From the NCBI RefSeq assembly GCF_012273655.1, contig NZ_JAAWWP010000006.1, positions 186,001 to 250,000 of the forward strand: 64,000 nucleotides of DNA, given 5' to 3'. This DNA is from Streptomyces physcomitrii. GTDB lineage: Bacteria > Actinomycetota > Actinomycetes > Streptomycetales > Streptomycetaceae. Both the position numbers and the translations under genes were made by a program. Below the pieces are notes generated by a model, which saw nothing but the letters and a program-made list of their open reading frames with translations, searched no databases and was not told the origin of the DNA. Numbering within the stretch: position 1 is the first letter of the stretch; the number at the start of each line of letters is the position of its first letter. Positions 1 to 8,485 of the stretch are shown here, piece after piece.

Positions 1-597
1 CGGCTGACCACCGCCACCCGCAAGCTCATCGACGGCCAGGCCCAGGACATCTCCTACGAGCACCGCGAGCGGGTCACCGTCGAGGAGTGCCTGGAGATGG
101 AGGGCAACAAGACCGGCGCGCTGCTCGCCTGCGCGGTCTCCATCGGGGCCGTGCTCGGCGGGGCGGACGACCGCACCGCGGACGTCCTGGAGAAGTACGG
201 CCACCACCTGGGGCTCGCCTTCCAGGCGGTCGACGACCTGCTCGGCATCTGGGGCGACCCGGTGGCCACCGGCAAGCAGACCTGGAGCGATCTGCGCCAG
301 CGCAAGAAGTCGCTGCCGGTGGTCGCGGCGCTCGCCGCCGGGGGCCCGGCCTCCGAGCAGCTCGGCGAACTCCTCGCCGCGGACGCCAAGAGCAACGACT
401 TCGAGAGCTTCTCGGAGGAGGAGTTCGCCGCCCGCGCGGCCCTCATCGAGGAGGCCGGCGGACGGCGCTGGACGGCCGAGGAGGCCCGCCGCCAGCACGC
501 CGTCGCGCTGGACGCGCTCGACGAGGTCGAGATGGACCAGCGGGTACGCGAGCAGCTCACCGCCCTCGCCGACTTCGTCGTCGTACGGAAGCGGTGA
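1..597 (+). CDS. Polyprenyl (farnesyl-type) diphosphate synthase, 3' part
   Basis: This is the C-terminal part of a trans-isoprenyl diphosphate synthase, cut by the window start; it is open from base 1 in frame 1 and ends at TGA 595-597. The second aspartate-rich motif is visible in FQAVDDLLGIWGD, with the downstream Lys-rich stretch SDLRQRKKS; these bind Mg-diphosphate of the isopentenyl substrate. The missing N-terminal part would hold the first DDxxD motif. It lies 126 bp upstream of squalene-hopene cyclase in the same direction, so its likely job is supplying C15 precursor for squalene and hopanoids. Chain length cannot be judged without the N-terminal part. Confidence 0.9.
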   Translation, partial: RLTTATRKLIDGQAQDISYEHRERVTVEECLEMEGNKTGALLACAVSIGAVLGGADDRTADVLEKYGHHLGLAFQAVDDLLGIWGDPVATGKQTWSDLRQRKKSLPVVAALAAGGPASEQLGELLAADAKSNDFESFSEEEFAARAALIEEAGGRRWTAEEARRQHAVALDALDEVEMDQRVREQLTALADFVVVRKR

Positions 598-723
598 GCG
601 CTTCGGTACCACGCAGCCTCGTCCGGGGTGAGTGCGCGCACCCCTGACAAGTCGCCGGTCTCCCGGTCCCGGACCAGACCGACGGCGGACCCAGCAGAAG
701 GAACACTGCACGAAGGGGAAGCC

Positions 724-2697
724 ATGACAGCGACGACCGACGGAAGCACCGGAGCCACGACTCCGCTCGCTGCCGCGGCCACCGAGCACGAACCGCACCG
801 CACCGGGGGCGCGGCCGCCGAGGCGGTGCGGCGCGCCACCGACTTCCTGCTCGCCAGACAGGACGCCGAGGGCTGGTGGAAGGGCGACCTGGAGACCAAC
901 GTCACCATGGACGCCGAAGACCTGATGCTGCGTCAGTTCCTCGGCATCCGGGACGAGAAGACCACCCGGGCCGCCGCGCTCTTCATCCGCGGCGAGCAGC
1001 GCGAGGACGGCACCTGGGCCACCTTCTACGGGGGGCCCGGTGACCTCTCGACCACCGTCGAGGCCTATGTCGCGCTCCGGCTCGCCGGTGACGAGCCCGA
1101 GGCCCCGCACATGGCGAAGGCCGCCGCCTGGGTCAGGGAGCAGGGCGGCATCGCCGCGAGCCGTGTCTTCACCCGGATCTGGCTGGCCCTCTTCGGCTGG
1201 TGGAGCTACGACGACCTGCCCGAACTCCCGCCGGAACTCATCTACTTCCCGCAGTGGTTCCCGCTCAACATCTACCGCTTCGGCTGCTGGGCACGGCAGA
1301 CCATCGTGCCGCTGACCATCGTCTCCGCCAAGCGCCCGGTACGGCCCGCCCCCTTCGGCCTCGACGAGCTGCACACCGACCCGGCGGTGCCCGTGCCGCC
1401 GCAGCCGCTCGCCCCCGCGGCCAGCTGGGACGGCGTCTTCCAGCGCCTGGACAAGGTGGTCCGCGCCTACCGCAAGGTCGCCCCGCGCAGGGTCCGCAAG
1501 GCGGCGATGCGCTCCGCCGCCCGGTGGATCGTCGAACGCCAGGAGAACGACGGCTGCTGGGGCGGCATCCAGCCCCCCGCCGTGTACTCGGTGATCGCCC
1601 TGCACCTGCTCGGCTACGACCTGGACCACCCGGTGCTGCGGGCCGGTCTGGAGGCCCTGGACAACTTCGCGGTCTGGCGCGAGGACGGCGCCCGGATGAT
1701 CGAGGCCTGCCAGTCCCCGGTCTGGGACACCTGTCTGGCCACCATCGCGCTCGCCGACGCCGGACTGCCCGCCGACCACCCGCAGTTGGTGAAGGCCGCC
1801 GACTGGATGCTCGGCGAACAGGTCGTCCGCCCGGGGGACTGGTCCCTGAGCCGCCCTCAACTGCCGCCGGGCGGCTGGGCGTTCGAGTTCCACAACGACA
1901 ACTACCCGGACACCGACGACACCGCCGAAGTGATCCTCGCGCTGCGGCGGGTCGAGCACCCCGACCCCGGGCGGGTGGACGCGGCGGTCTCCCGCGGGGT
2001 CCGCTGGAGCCTCGGGATGCAGTCGCGGAACGGCGGCTGGGGCGCCTTCGACGTCGACAACACCAGTGTCATGCCGACCCGGTTGCCCTTCTGCGACTTC
2101 GGCGAGGTCATCGACCCGCCCTCCTCGGACGTCACCGCGCACATGGTGGAGATGCTGGCCCACGAGGGAAAGTCCGAGGACCCGCGCACCCGCCGCGGAG
2201 TCCGCTGGCTGCTGTCCGAACAGGAGCCCAGCGGCGCCTGGTTCGGCCGCTGGGGCGTCAACTACGTATACGGCACAGGCTCGGTGGTCCCCGCCCTGGT
2301 GGCCGCCGGACTTGCCCCCGGGCACCCGGCGATCCGGCGCGCCGTGGCCTGGCTGGAGAAGGTGCAGAACAAGGACGGCGGTTGGGGCGAGGACCTGCGC
2401 TCCTACCAGCCCGGCACCGCCTGGCACGGCGTCGGGGAGTCCACCGCCTCGCAGACCGCCTGGGCGCTGCTCGCCCTGCTCGCCGCGGGGGAGCGGGAGT
2501 CCGCGGCGACCGCGCGCGGGGTGGAGTTCCTGGCCAGCACCCAGGCGGAGGACGGCAGTTGGGACGAGCCGTACTTCACAGGAACCGGTTTCCCCTGGGA
2601 CTTCTCCATCAACTACCACCTGTACCGGCAGGTGTTCCCGCTGACCGCGCTCGGCCGGTACCTCCACCCGGAGCCCTCCGCCGGCAAGGGGAGCTGA
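724..2697 (+). CDS. shc: Squalene-hopene cyclase
   Basis: 657-residue class II triterpene cyclase that folds squalene into hopene at the membrane surface. The catalytic DxDD motif is D396-T397-D398-D399 (in YPDTDDTAEV). QW repeats are visible through the protein, for example QDAEGWW, QREDGTW, QENDGCW, QSRNGGW, QNKDGGW and QAEDGSW. The length matches the family. ATG 724 is preferred to the earlier in-frame start at 628 because a purine-rich site (GAAGGGGA) lies just upstream and the extra 32 residues look unlike the family. The stop overlaps the next start by one base, so the genes are translationally coupled. The assignment is secure. Confidence 0.97.
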   Translation: MTATTDGSTGATTPLAAAATEHEPHRTGGAAAEAVRRATDFLLARQDAEGWWKGDLETNVTMDAEDLMLRQFLGIRDEKTTRAAALFIRGEQREDGTWATFYGGPGDLSTTVEAYVALRLAGDEPEAPHMAKAAAWVREQGGIAASRVFTRIWLALFGWWSYDDLPELPPELIYFPQWFPLNIYRFGCWARQTIVPLTIVSAKRPVRPAPFGLDELHTDPAVPVPPQPLAPAASWDGVFQRLDKVVRAYRKVAPRRVRKAAMRSAARWIVERQENDGCWGGIQPPAVYSVIALHLLGYDLDHPVLRAGLEALDNFAVWREDGARMIEACQSPVWDTCLATIALADAGLPADHPQLVKAADWMLGEQVVRPGDWSLSRPQLPPGGWAFEFHNDNYPDTDDTAEVILALRRVEHPDPGRVDAAVSRGVRWSLGMQSRNGGWGAFDVDNTSVMPTRLPFCDFGEVIDPPSSDVTAHMVEMLAHEGKSEDPRTRRGVRWLLSEQEPSGAWFGRWGVNYVYGTGSVVPALVAAGLAPGHPAIRRAVAWLEKVQNKDGGWGEDLRSYQPGTAWHGVGESTASQTAWALLALLAAGERESAATARGVEFLASTQAEDGSWDEPYFTGTGFPWDFSINYHLYRQVFPLTALGRYLHPEPSAGKGS

Positions 2698-3350
2698 TGG
2701 CCCCGGCACCACCGGCACCGGACCCCGGGCCCCCGCCGTTGCTCGTCGCCTGCGCCCTGGGCATCGAGAAGTTCGCGCTGCGCCTCGGGGACCGCAGCGG
2801 GGCCCACGGGCCGCTCACCCTGCTCAAGACGGGGATGGGCCCGCAGGCCGCCGAACGCGCCCTCACCCGTGCCCTCGCGCGGCCCGCGCTGCGCGAGGCG
2901 CCGGTGCTCGCGACCGGCTTCTGCGCCGGTCTTGAGCCCGGCATGCACCCCGGGGACGTGGTCGTCGCCGACGAGGTGCGCGCGGACACCACCACCGCCT
3001 GCACCGGTACCGGACTCCTGGTCGAGGAGATCCTGCGCCTGGCCCCCGGGCGCACGGTGCACACCGGCCCGCTCACCGGTTCCGACCACATCGTCCGCGG
3101 CGCCGAACGCACCGCCCTGCGCGCCACCGGAGCCCTCGCGGTGGACATGGAGTCCGCGGCGACACTGCGCTGCGCGGCGCGCGCGGCGGGGCGTCCGGTG
3201 GCGGCGGTCCGGGTCGTCGTGGACGCCCCCGAGCACGAACTGGTCCGACTCTCCACCCTCGGCGGCGGCATAACCGCCTTCCGGGTCCTGCGTTCCCTAC
3301 TCCCCGCGTTTTTCGAATGGCACCGTAACTTGCTGCTCCCTCGGAGGTGA
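2697..3350 (+). CDS. Nucleoside-phosphorylase-like protein of hopanoid operon (HpnG-like)
   Basis: 217-residue member of the nucleoside phosphorylase (PNP/UDP) fold. In hopanoid clusters this protein (HpnG) is assigned to removing adenine from adenosylhopane to give ribosylhopane. The ATG start overlaps the cyclase stop (TGATG), showing coupling. The DMES segment near residue 150 (ALAVDMESAATLR) is the nucleoside-binding Met-Glu signature of the fold, and an early glycine-rich stretch (LKTGMGP) fits the phosphate-binding loop. Its place directly before the radical SAM adenosylhopane synthase supports the role. Sequence similarity to HpnG is inferred from fold and context, not from an alignment. 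Confidence 0.85.
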   Translation: MAPAPPAPDPGPPPLLVACALGIEKFALRLGDRSGAHGPLTLLKTGMGPQAAERALTRALARPALREAPVLATGFCAGLEPGMHPGDVVVADEVRADTTTACTGTGLLVEEILRLAPGRTVHTGPLTGSDHIVRGAERTALRATGALAVDMESAATLRCAARAAGRPVAAVRVVVDAPEHELVRLSTLGGGITAFRVLRSLLPAFFEWHRNLLLPRR

Positions 3351-3355
3351 GCCAG

Positions 3356-4369
3356 ATGGCCATGCCGCTGCGCCAGTCCATCAAGGTCGCTACGTATCTG
3401 CTGGAACAAAAGGTCCGCAAGCGCGAGAAGTTCCCGCTCATCGTGGAACTCGAACCGCTCTTCGCCTGCAATCTGGCGTGCGAGGGCTGCGGAAAGATCC
3501 AGCACCCGGCAGGCGTGCTGAAGCAGCGCATGCCGGTGGCGCAGGCGGTGGGGGCGGTGCTCGAATCCGGGGCGCCGATGGTCTCCATCGCCGGTGGCGA
3601 ACCGCTGATGCACCCTCAGATCGACGAGATCGTACGGCAGTTGGTGGAGCGCAAGAAGTTCGTCTTCCTGTGCACCAACGCCGTGCTGCTGCGCAAGAAG
3701 CTGAAGAAGTTCACGCCCTCGCCGTACTTCGCCTTCGCGGTGCACATCGACGGGCTGCGCGAGCGGCACGACGAGTCGGTGGCGAAGGAGGGCGTCTTCG
3801 ACGAGGCGGTGGAGGCGATCAAGGAGGCCAAGCGGCGCGGCTTCCGGGTCACCACCAACTCCACCTTCTTCAACACCGACACCCCGCAGACGATCGTCGA
3901 GGTGTTGAACTTCCTCAATGACGACCTGAAGGTGGACGAGATGATGATCTCGCCCGCCTATGCCTACGAGAAGGCGCCGGACCAAGAGCACTTCCTCGGC
4001 GTCGAGCAGACCAGGGAACTCTTCAAGAAGGCCTTCTCCGGCGGGAACCGGCGCCGGTGGCGGCTCAACCACTCGCCGCTCTTCCTGGACTTCCTGGAGG
4101 GCAAGGTCGACTTCCCGTGCACGGCCTGGGCGATCCCCAACTACTCGCTCTTCGGCTGGCAGAAACCCTGCTATCTGATGAACGACGGCTATGTCACCAC
4201 GTACAAGGACCTCCTGGAGAAGACCGACTGGGACGCCTACGGCCGCGGCAAGGACGAGCGCTGCGACAACTGCATGGCGCACTGCGGCTACGAGCCCACG
4301 GCGGTGCTCGCCACCATGGGTTCCCTGAAGGAGTCCCTGCGCGCGGTCCGCGAGAGCGTCGCGAGCTGA
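3356..4369 (+). CDS. hpnH: Radical SAM adenosyl-hopene transferase HpnH
   Basis: 337-residue radical SAM enzyme that joins the 5'-deoxyadenosyl group to hopene, the first step of the extended C35 side chain. The [4Fe-4S] ligands are C38, C42 and C45 in FACNLACEGCGK (CxxxCxxC). A second cysteine cluster near the C-terminus (CDNCMAHCGYE) is typical of HpnH. An in-frame GTG at 3347 exists, but GGAGG at 3343-3347 sits eight bases before ATG 3356, so the shorter form starting MAMPLRQSIKV is preferred. That start overlaps nothing; the previous gene ends at 3350. Confidence 0.96.
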   Translation: MAMPLRQSIKVATYLLEQKVRKREKFPLIVELEPLFACNLACEGCGKIQHPAGVLKQRMPVAQAVGAVLESGAPMVSIAGGEPLMHPQIDEIVRQLVERKKFVFLCTNAVLLRKKLKKFTPSPYFAFAVHIDGLRERHDESVAKEGVFDEAVEAIKEAKRRGFRVTTNSTFFNTDTPQTIVEVLNFLNDDLKVDEMMISPAYAYEKAPDQEHFLGVEQTRELFKKAFSGGNRRRWRLNHSPLFLDFLEGKVDFPCTAWAIPNYSLFGWQKPCYLMNDGYVTTYKDLLEKTDWDAYGRGKDERCDNCMAHCGYEPTAVLATMGSLKESLRAVRESVAS

Positions 4370-4392
4370 GGCGGACACACCGCCACCACCCG

Positions 4393-4420
4393 CCGCCCGG
4401 CCGGACATCCGGCCGGGCGG
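4393..4420 (+). terminator. GC-rich hairpin between hpnH and the aminotransferase
   Basis: A perfect 12-bp stem (4393-4404 with 4409-4420) with a four-base loop lies in the 139-bp gap. There is no U-run, as is common in Streptomyces, so it could be a terminator, an attenuator or a 3' mRNA stabiliser reducing expression of the last gene. Confidence 0.5.
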
Positions 4421-4508
4421 CACCGGCGCCGAGGGGGCGCACGACGGACGCGGCGGGGCGGAGCCGCGTCCCGCTCCCCGTGCGGCCCGTCGTGAAGAAG
4501 GGGCAGGA

Positions 4509-5894
4509 ATGAGCAAGGAGTTCGACCTCGGCCAGCTGCTGGCCGCGCGCGGCGCCGAACGCTACGCACTGCACGAGAAGCACCTGAACCACCAGCTTCC
4601 GCGCATGCTGCACACCATCGGCTTCGACAAGGTCTACGAGCGGGCCGAGGGCGCGCACTTCTGGGACGCCGAGGGCAACGACTACCTCGACATGCTCGCC
4701 GGATTCGGGGTGATGGGGCTCGGCCGCCACCACCCGGTCGTCCGCAAGGCGCTGCACGACGTCCTGGACGCCTCGCTCGCCGACCTGACCCGCTTCGACT
4801 GCCCCCCGCTGCCCGGCCTGCTCGCCGAGCAACTCCTCACGCACAGCCCGCACCTGGACCGCGTCTTCTTCGGCAGCAGCGGCACCGAGGCGGTCGAGAC
4901 CGCCCTGAAGTTCGCCCGGTACGCCACCGGCCGGCCCAGGGTCCTGTACTGCACCCACGCCTTCCACGGGCTGACCACCGGCTCCCTCTCCGTCAACGGC
5001 GAGGACGGCTTCCGGGAGGGCTTCGCCCCGCTGCTCCCGGACACCGCGGTGCCGCTCGGCGATCTGGACGCGCTGCGGCGGGAGTTGCTGCGCGGGGACG
5101 TGGCCGCGCTGATCGTGGAGCCCATCCAGGGCAAGGGGGTGCACGAGAGCCCGCCCGGCTATCTGCGGCAGGCGCAGGAACTCCTGCACCGGCACAAGGC
5201 GCTGCTCATCGCCGACGAGGTGCAGACCGGCCTCGGCCGTACCGGGGACTTCTACGCCTACCAGCACGAGGACGGGGTGGAGCCGGACCTGGTCTGCGTG
5301 GCCAAGGCGCTCTCCGGCGGGTACGTACCGGTGGGCGCCACCCTCGGCAAGGAGTGGATCTTCAAGAAGGTCTACTCCTCGATGGACCGCGTCCTGGTGC
5401 ACTCGGCGAGCTTCGGCGCCAACGCCCAGGCGATGGCCGCGGGGCTCGCGGTGCTCTCCGTCATGGAGAACGAGCAGATCGTCGCGCACGCCTGCGTCAC
5501 CGGCGAACTGCTTCGCAGCCGCCTCGCCGCGCTGGTGGACGAGTACGAGCTGCTCAGCGAGGTGCGCGGCCGGGGCCTGATGATCGGCATCGAGTTCGGC
5601 AGGCCCTCCTCGCTGCGGCTGCGCGGGCGCTGGACGATGCTGCAGGCCGCCCGCAAAGGGCTGTTCGCGCAGATGGTCGTGGTGCCGCTGCTGCAGAAGC
5701 ACCACATCCTCACCCAGGTCTCCGGGGACCATCTGGAGGTGATCAAGCTGATCCCGCCGCTGGTCGTCGACGAGGCGGACGTGGACCGCTTCGTCACCGC
5801 CTTCCGGGCGGTCATGGACGAGGCGCACAGCGGCGGGGGCCTGATGTGGGACTTCGGCAGGACCCTGGTCAAGCAGGCGGTCTCGGGCCGCTGA
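4509..5894 (+). CDS. PLP-dependent class III aminotransferase (HpnO-like)
   Basis: 461-residue fold-type I, class III aminotransferase. The PLP-binding signature LIADEVQTGLGRTG is followed by the Schiff-base lysine K266 in CVAKALSGGYVPVG, and HAFHGLTTGSLS plus SSGTEAVE supply cofactor contacts. As the last gene of the hopanoid set it most likely converts formyl- or ribosyl-hopane-derived aldehyde to aminobacteriohopanetriol, as HpnO does. GGCAGGA just upstream of ATG 4509 is the ribosome site. In the hopanoid clusters I recall from other Streptomyces, isoprenoid genes (ispG and dxs copies) separate hpnH from this gene; they are absent here. An ornithine or acetylornithine substrate is the alternative. 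Confidence 0.88.
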   Translation: MSKEFDLGQLLAARGAERYALHEKHLNHQLPRMLHTIGFDKVYERAEGAHFWDAEGNDYLDMLAGFGVMGLGRHHPVVRKALHDVLDASLADLTRFDCPPLPGLLAEQLLTHSPHLDRVFFGSSGTEAVETALKFARYATGRPRVLYCTHAFHGLTTGSLSVNGEDGFREGFAPLLPDTAVPLGDLDALRRELLRGDVAALIVEPIQGKGVHESPPGYLRQAQELLHRHKALLIADEVQTGLGRTGDFYAYQHEDGVEPDLVCVAKALSGGYVPVGATLGKEWIFKKVYSSMDRVLVHSASFGANAQAMAAGLAVLSVMENEQIVAHACVTGELLRSRLAALVDEYELLSEVRGRGLMIGIEFGRPSSLRLRGRWTMLQAARKGLFAQMVVVPLLQKHHILTQVSGDHLEVIKLIPPLVVDEADVDRFVTAFRAVMDEAHSGGGLMWDFGRTLVKQAVSGR

Positions 5895-5912
5895 GGACCG
5901 GGTCCGAGGCGG

Positions 5913-5938
5913 CCGGGGCCCGGGGGACGGGGCCCCGG
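5913..5938. terminator. Bidirectional terminator candidate
   Basis: CCGGGGCC (5913-5920) can pair with GGCCCCGG (5931-5938) between two convergent genes, the aminotransferase and the tyrosine phosphatase, so it probably serves both. Confidence 0.5.
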
Positions 5939-5955
5939 TCCCGCCGCCGCGTTCC

Positions 5956-6753
5956 TCAGTCGAGGAAGTCCGCGCGCAGCCGCTCCCGCACCTCGGGGGT
6001 GAGGCCGAGGCCCCGGCCGAGGTAGGTCTCGACGTCGCCCCAGGTCTCCTCGATGGCCTCGAAGGCGGCGTCGAGGTACTCCAGGCGCGCGTCGAACATC
6101 GGGCTGAGCAGTTCCATCACCTCGGGGGAGGTGCCGCCGGGGGCGTCGGCGCTGCGGCGGACCTTGTAACGCCGGTGCGCGGCATTGGACTTGAGGTAGT
6201 CCTCCTCGATCGCCGTGCGCTCCACACCGAGGGCGAGCAGGCTGACCGCGACGGAGAGTCCGGCCCGGTCCTTGCCCGCGGCGCAGTGCATCAGCGCGGG
6301 CAGCCCGCCGTCGGCCATCTCGCGCAGGACCCGGCTGTGCTCCGCCGTACGGCCGGTGATGATCGCCCGGTAGGAGCCCTTCATCCGGGCCTCGGCCCTG
6401 CCGTCGGCGAGCAGCTCCCGCAGCTGGGCGATGTCGCCGTCGCGGACCATCGACCAGAACTCCACCCCGGAGGCCGGGTCGGTGAGCGGCAGGTTGAGGT
6501 TGCGCACCCCGGGCAGCTCGATGTCGGGGCCCTCCAGGGCCTGGTCACCGGCGTTGCGGAAGTCGAAGACGGTGTGCAGCTTCAGGGAGCCGAGGAAGGC
6601 GGCGTCCTGCTCGTCGGCGTGCGCGAGGTGTCCGCTGCGGTAGAGACGGCCCGCCCTGACGCGTTTGCCGTCCACGGTCGGCAGCCCGCCCACGTCACGG
6701 AAATTGCGTACCCCGGTCAGCCGCGGCTCTGTCGACGGGACCTGCTGCGTCAC
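5956..6753 (-). CDS. Tyrosine-protein phosphatase (PtpB-like, DSP fold)
   Basis: 265-residue cytoplasmic phosphatase of the actinobacterial PtpB-like family. The P-loop HCAAGKDRAG has the CX5R signature with nucleophile C157 and R163; the extra Lys and Asp (KDR) are typical of this family, which hydrolyses phosphotyrosine and sometimes phosphoserine/threonine or phosphoinositides. The N-terminal VRNFRDVGGLPT is the other family hallmark. It starts at GTG 6753 with GGAGGAG about eight bases before. It is convergent with the hopanoid operon and divergent from the riboswitch gene, so it is probably a single transcription unit. The substrate is unknown. Confidence 0.9.
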   Translation of the reverse strand: MTQQVPSTEPRLTGVRNFRDVGGLPTVDGKRVRAGRLYRSGHLAHADEQDAAFLGSLKLHTVFDFRNAGDQALEGPDIELPGVRNLNLPLTDPASGVEFWSMVRDGDIAQLRELLADGRAEARMKGSYRAIITGRTAEHSRVLREMADGGLPALMHCAAGKDRAGLSVAVSLLALGVERTAIEEDYLKSNAAHRRYKVRRSADAPGGTSPEVMELLSPMFDARLEYLDAAFEAIEETWGDVETYLGRGLGLTPEVRERLRADFLD

Positions 6754-7203
6754 CTAGGACTCCTCCCAGTGGGCCGCCCGCGCTGATCGCGGCCGGTCAC
6801 GTTTTCCGACGATACGGCACCTGCCGTGGCCGCCATCATCGCCGCCGGGTGCCCCCGGAGGCCATGGACGTGCACCGGGTGCGGCCGTCACCTCGCCGCC
6901 CCGGTGACCCGTATTGCCGGAATTGCCCGTGCTTCTCATCCTCTTTGCCCCGTGTCCCCTCCCGCCCGAAATAAAGACTCCTGGCCGTGATGTGCGTGAG
7001 GAGGCTCATATTCGTGACGGTCGGTGGCCGGGACTTTCGGCCGTACGGGCAAGCCCGGCAAGGGTGCCGAAGAAGCCGGAAGATCAATGTTCCACACAGC
7101 GTCACCGTCCTTTTCGCCGAGGATCAAGAAAAGGAATGCGGCGGTGAATTCACCGCTTGTCCCGCCCATTCCGGTTCGCTTAACGTCTCGCTCACTCCGG
7201 ATG
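6754..7203. other. Intergenic region, divergent promoters
   Basis: 450 bp between the phosphatase start and the riboswitch. No convincing gene is seen; short open frames on both strands disagree with Streptomyces third-position bias. It must hold the phosphatase promoter and the promoter for the riboswitch transcript. A small direct repeat, ATTGCCGGAATTGCC, lies near 6913-6927. Confidence 0.5.
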
Positions 7204-7380
7204 GACGCCGAATCCTGCCGCCGTCCGGTTTCCACACACTCACCCGTGAAACGGCAGGAGCGGGGGATCCACAGGCAGTACGCCGTTTCCCCGGTTCAAG
7301 GGGACGGCTCGGGGTGAAGCCGCGTGATCGCGCGGCGGGGCATCTCCAGCCCTAACCCGACAGCTCACCTCGCAGGCGCC
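7204..7380 (+). promoter_or_regulatory. c-di-AMP riboswitch (ydaO/yuaA type)
   Basis: The 5' leader of the LysM/M23 gene carries the conserved ydaO-yuaA blocks in order: CGCCGAATCCTGCC at 7206-7219, GGCAGGAGCGGGGGATCCA at 7253-7271, GGGGTGAAGCCGCG near 7311-7324, GCGCGGCGGGGCATCT at 7330-7345, CCCTAACCCGACAGCTCACC at 7350-7369, and a closing GGCG at 7375-7378 that can pair with CGCC at 7206. In streptomycetes this class is known upstream of cell-wall hydrolase genes and turns expression off when c-di-AMP binds. The start codon follows 18 bases after the closing helix. Because no separate expression platform is visible, control may act on the adjoining ribosome site (GGAGAGGA at 7381) or on transcription. 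Confidence 0.93.
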
Positions 7381-7395
7381 GGAGAGGAATTCACC

Positions 7396-8283
7396 ATGCC
7401 TGTCAAGGGCAAGCACCGCCGTACGAAGTCGAGCCGTCTGCTGCGTTCCCTGGCCGTCGCCGGAACCGGTGGCGCCGCACTGGCCCTGCCGCTCATGGGC
7501 GCCGCCGGTGCCCACGCCGCGAGCCCCCACGACGCCGCGGTCGCGAAGGCCGGCGCCACCGAGGCCGCCGCGAAGGACGGCAAGAACGGCGACAAGGCCG
7601 AGCGCTACACGGTCGCCCCCGGTGACTCGCTCGCGAAGATCGCCAAGGCGCAGGACGTACGCGGCGGCTGGAAGAAGCTGTACGCGGACAACCGCGAGGC
7701 CGTCGGCTCCGACCCCGCCCTGATCCGCCCCGGTCTGAAGCTCACCCTCGGCGCCAAGGCCGAGACCCCGGCGAAGAAGTCCGAGGCCCCGGCCGAGAAG
7801 AAGGCCGAGAAGCCCGCCAAGGCCGAGAAGCCCGTGGTGAAGAAGGCGGCCCCGGCGAAGAAGGCCGAGAACACCGGCGGCTACACCCTCCCGGTCGCCG
7901 GTTCCTCGGTCGGCACCCCCTACCACCAGTCCGGCAGCATGTGGTCCAGCGGCTACCACACCGGCGTGGACTTCGTGGTCCCGACCGGCACCAGCCTGAA
8001 GGCCGTCGGCCCGGCGACCGTGGTCTCGGCGGGCTGGGGCGGCGCCTACGGCAACCAGGTCGTGCTCCAGCTGGAGGACGGGCGCTACGCCCAGTACGCC
8101 CACCTCTCGCAGCTCTCCGTCTCGGCCGGCCAGCAGGTGAGCGGCGGCCAGCAGGTCGGGCTCTCCGGCGCCACCGGCAATGTGACCGGCCCGCACCTGC
8201 ACTTCGAGATCCGCAGCACCCCGGACTACGGCTCGGACCTCGACCCGCTGGGCTACCTGCGCGCCCACGGCGTGGACGTCTGA
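7396..8283 (+). CDS. Secreted LysM domain M23 metallopeptidase
   Basis: 295-residue exported cell-wall hydrolase. A long basic N-terminal region and hydrophobic core end near AGAHAA (signal peptide, about 40 residues). A LysM domain follows (YTVAPGDSLAKIAKAQDV to PGLKLTLG, about residues 72-120), then a Lys/Ala/Pro-rich linker (AEKKAEKPAKAEKP), then an M23 endopeptidase domain. Zinc ligands are the H and D of GYHTGVDF and the H of GPHLHFE. It should cleave peptidoglycan cross-bridges, with LysM binding glycan. ATG 7396 with GGAGAGGA upstream is chosen; an earlier GTG at 7324 lies inside the riboswitch and would add non-signal sequence. Confidence 0.95.
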   Translation: MPVKGKHRRTKSSRLLRSLAVAGTGGAALALPLMGAAGAHAASPHDAAVAKAGATEAAAKDGKNGDKAERYTVAPGDSLAKIAKAQDVRGGWKKLYADNREAVGSDPALIRPGLKLTLGAKAETPAKKSEAPAEKKAEKPAKAEKPVVKKAAPAKKAENTGGYTLPVAGSSVGTPYHQSGSMWSSGYHTGVDFVVPTGTSLKAVGPATVVSAGWGGAYGNQVVLQLEDGRYAQYAHLSQLSVSAGQQVSGGQQVGLSGATGNVTGPHLHFEIRSTPDYGSDLDPLGYLRAHGVDV

Positions 8284-8303
8284 CCGACCGGACACCGCGC
8301 ACC

Positions 8304-8338
8304 GCGAGGACCGCACCCGCACCGGGTGCGGTCCTCGC
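8304..8338 (+). terminator. Strong intrinsic terminator hairpin
   Basis: A perfect 16-bp stem (8304-8319 with 8323-8338) and three-base loop lie 20 bases after the M23 stop. It isolates the riboswitch-controlled gene from the SGNH gene. Confidence 0.85.
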
Positions 8339-8408
8339 CGTCCGTCTCGCCCCGCTCTCGCGTGCCGCCGACTCCCCTGTGCTTATTCCGAGTTGACGGA
8401 GATTTTCC

Positions 8409-8461
8409 CGGTGGCGTATCTCACGAGCCGTCAACCCCCTATTACGGTGGCGTAGGTCACG
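8409..8461 (+). promoter_or_regulatory. Direct repeats upstream of SGNH gene
   Basis: CGGTGGCGTATCTCACG (8409-8425) and CGGTGGCGTAGGTCACG (8445-8461) differ at two positions and are offset by 36 bases. They lie just before the GTG start at 8486, so they are candidate binding sites for a regulator. No protein can be named. Confidence 0.5.
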
Positions 8462-8485
8462 GGCGAAGGAGAAAAATAGCCCGAC

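Noticed and set aside
4194..5828. Long minus-strand open frame (544 codons) opposite the aminotransferase
   Set aside because: It is the high-GC shadow of a gene with clear PLP motifs; its product is low-complexity with no domain.
6836..7355. Short open frames in both directions in the riboswitch leader region
   Set aside because: They overlap the structured c-di-AMP aptamer or the promoter area and have no ribosome sites or domains.
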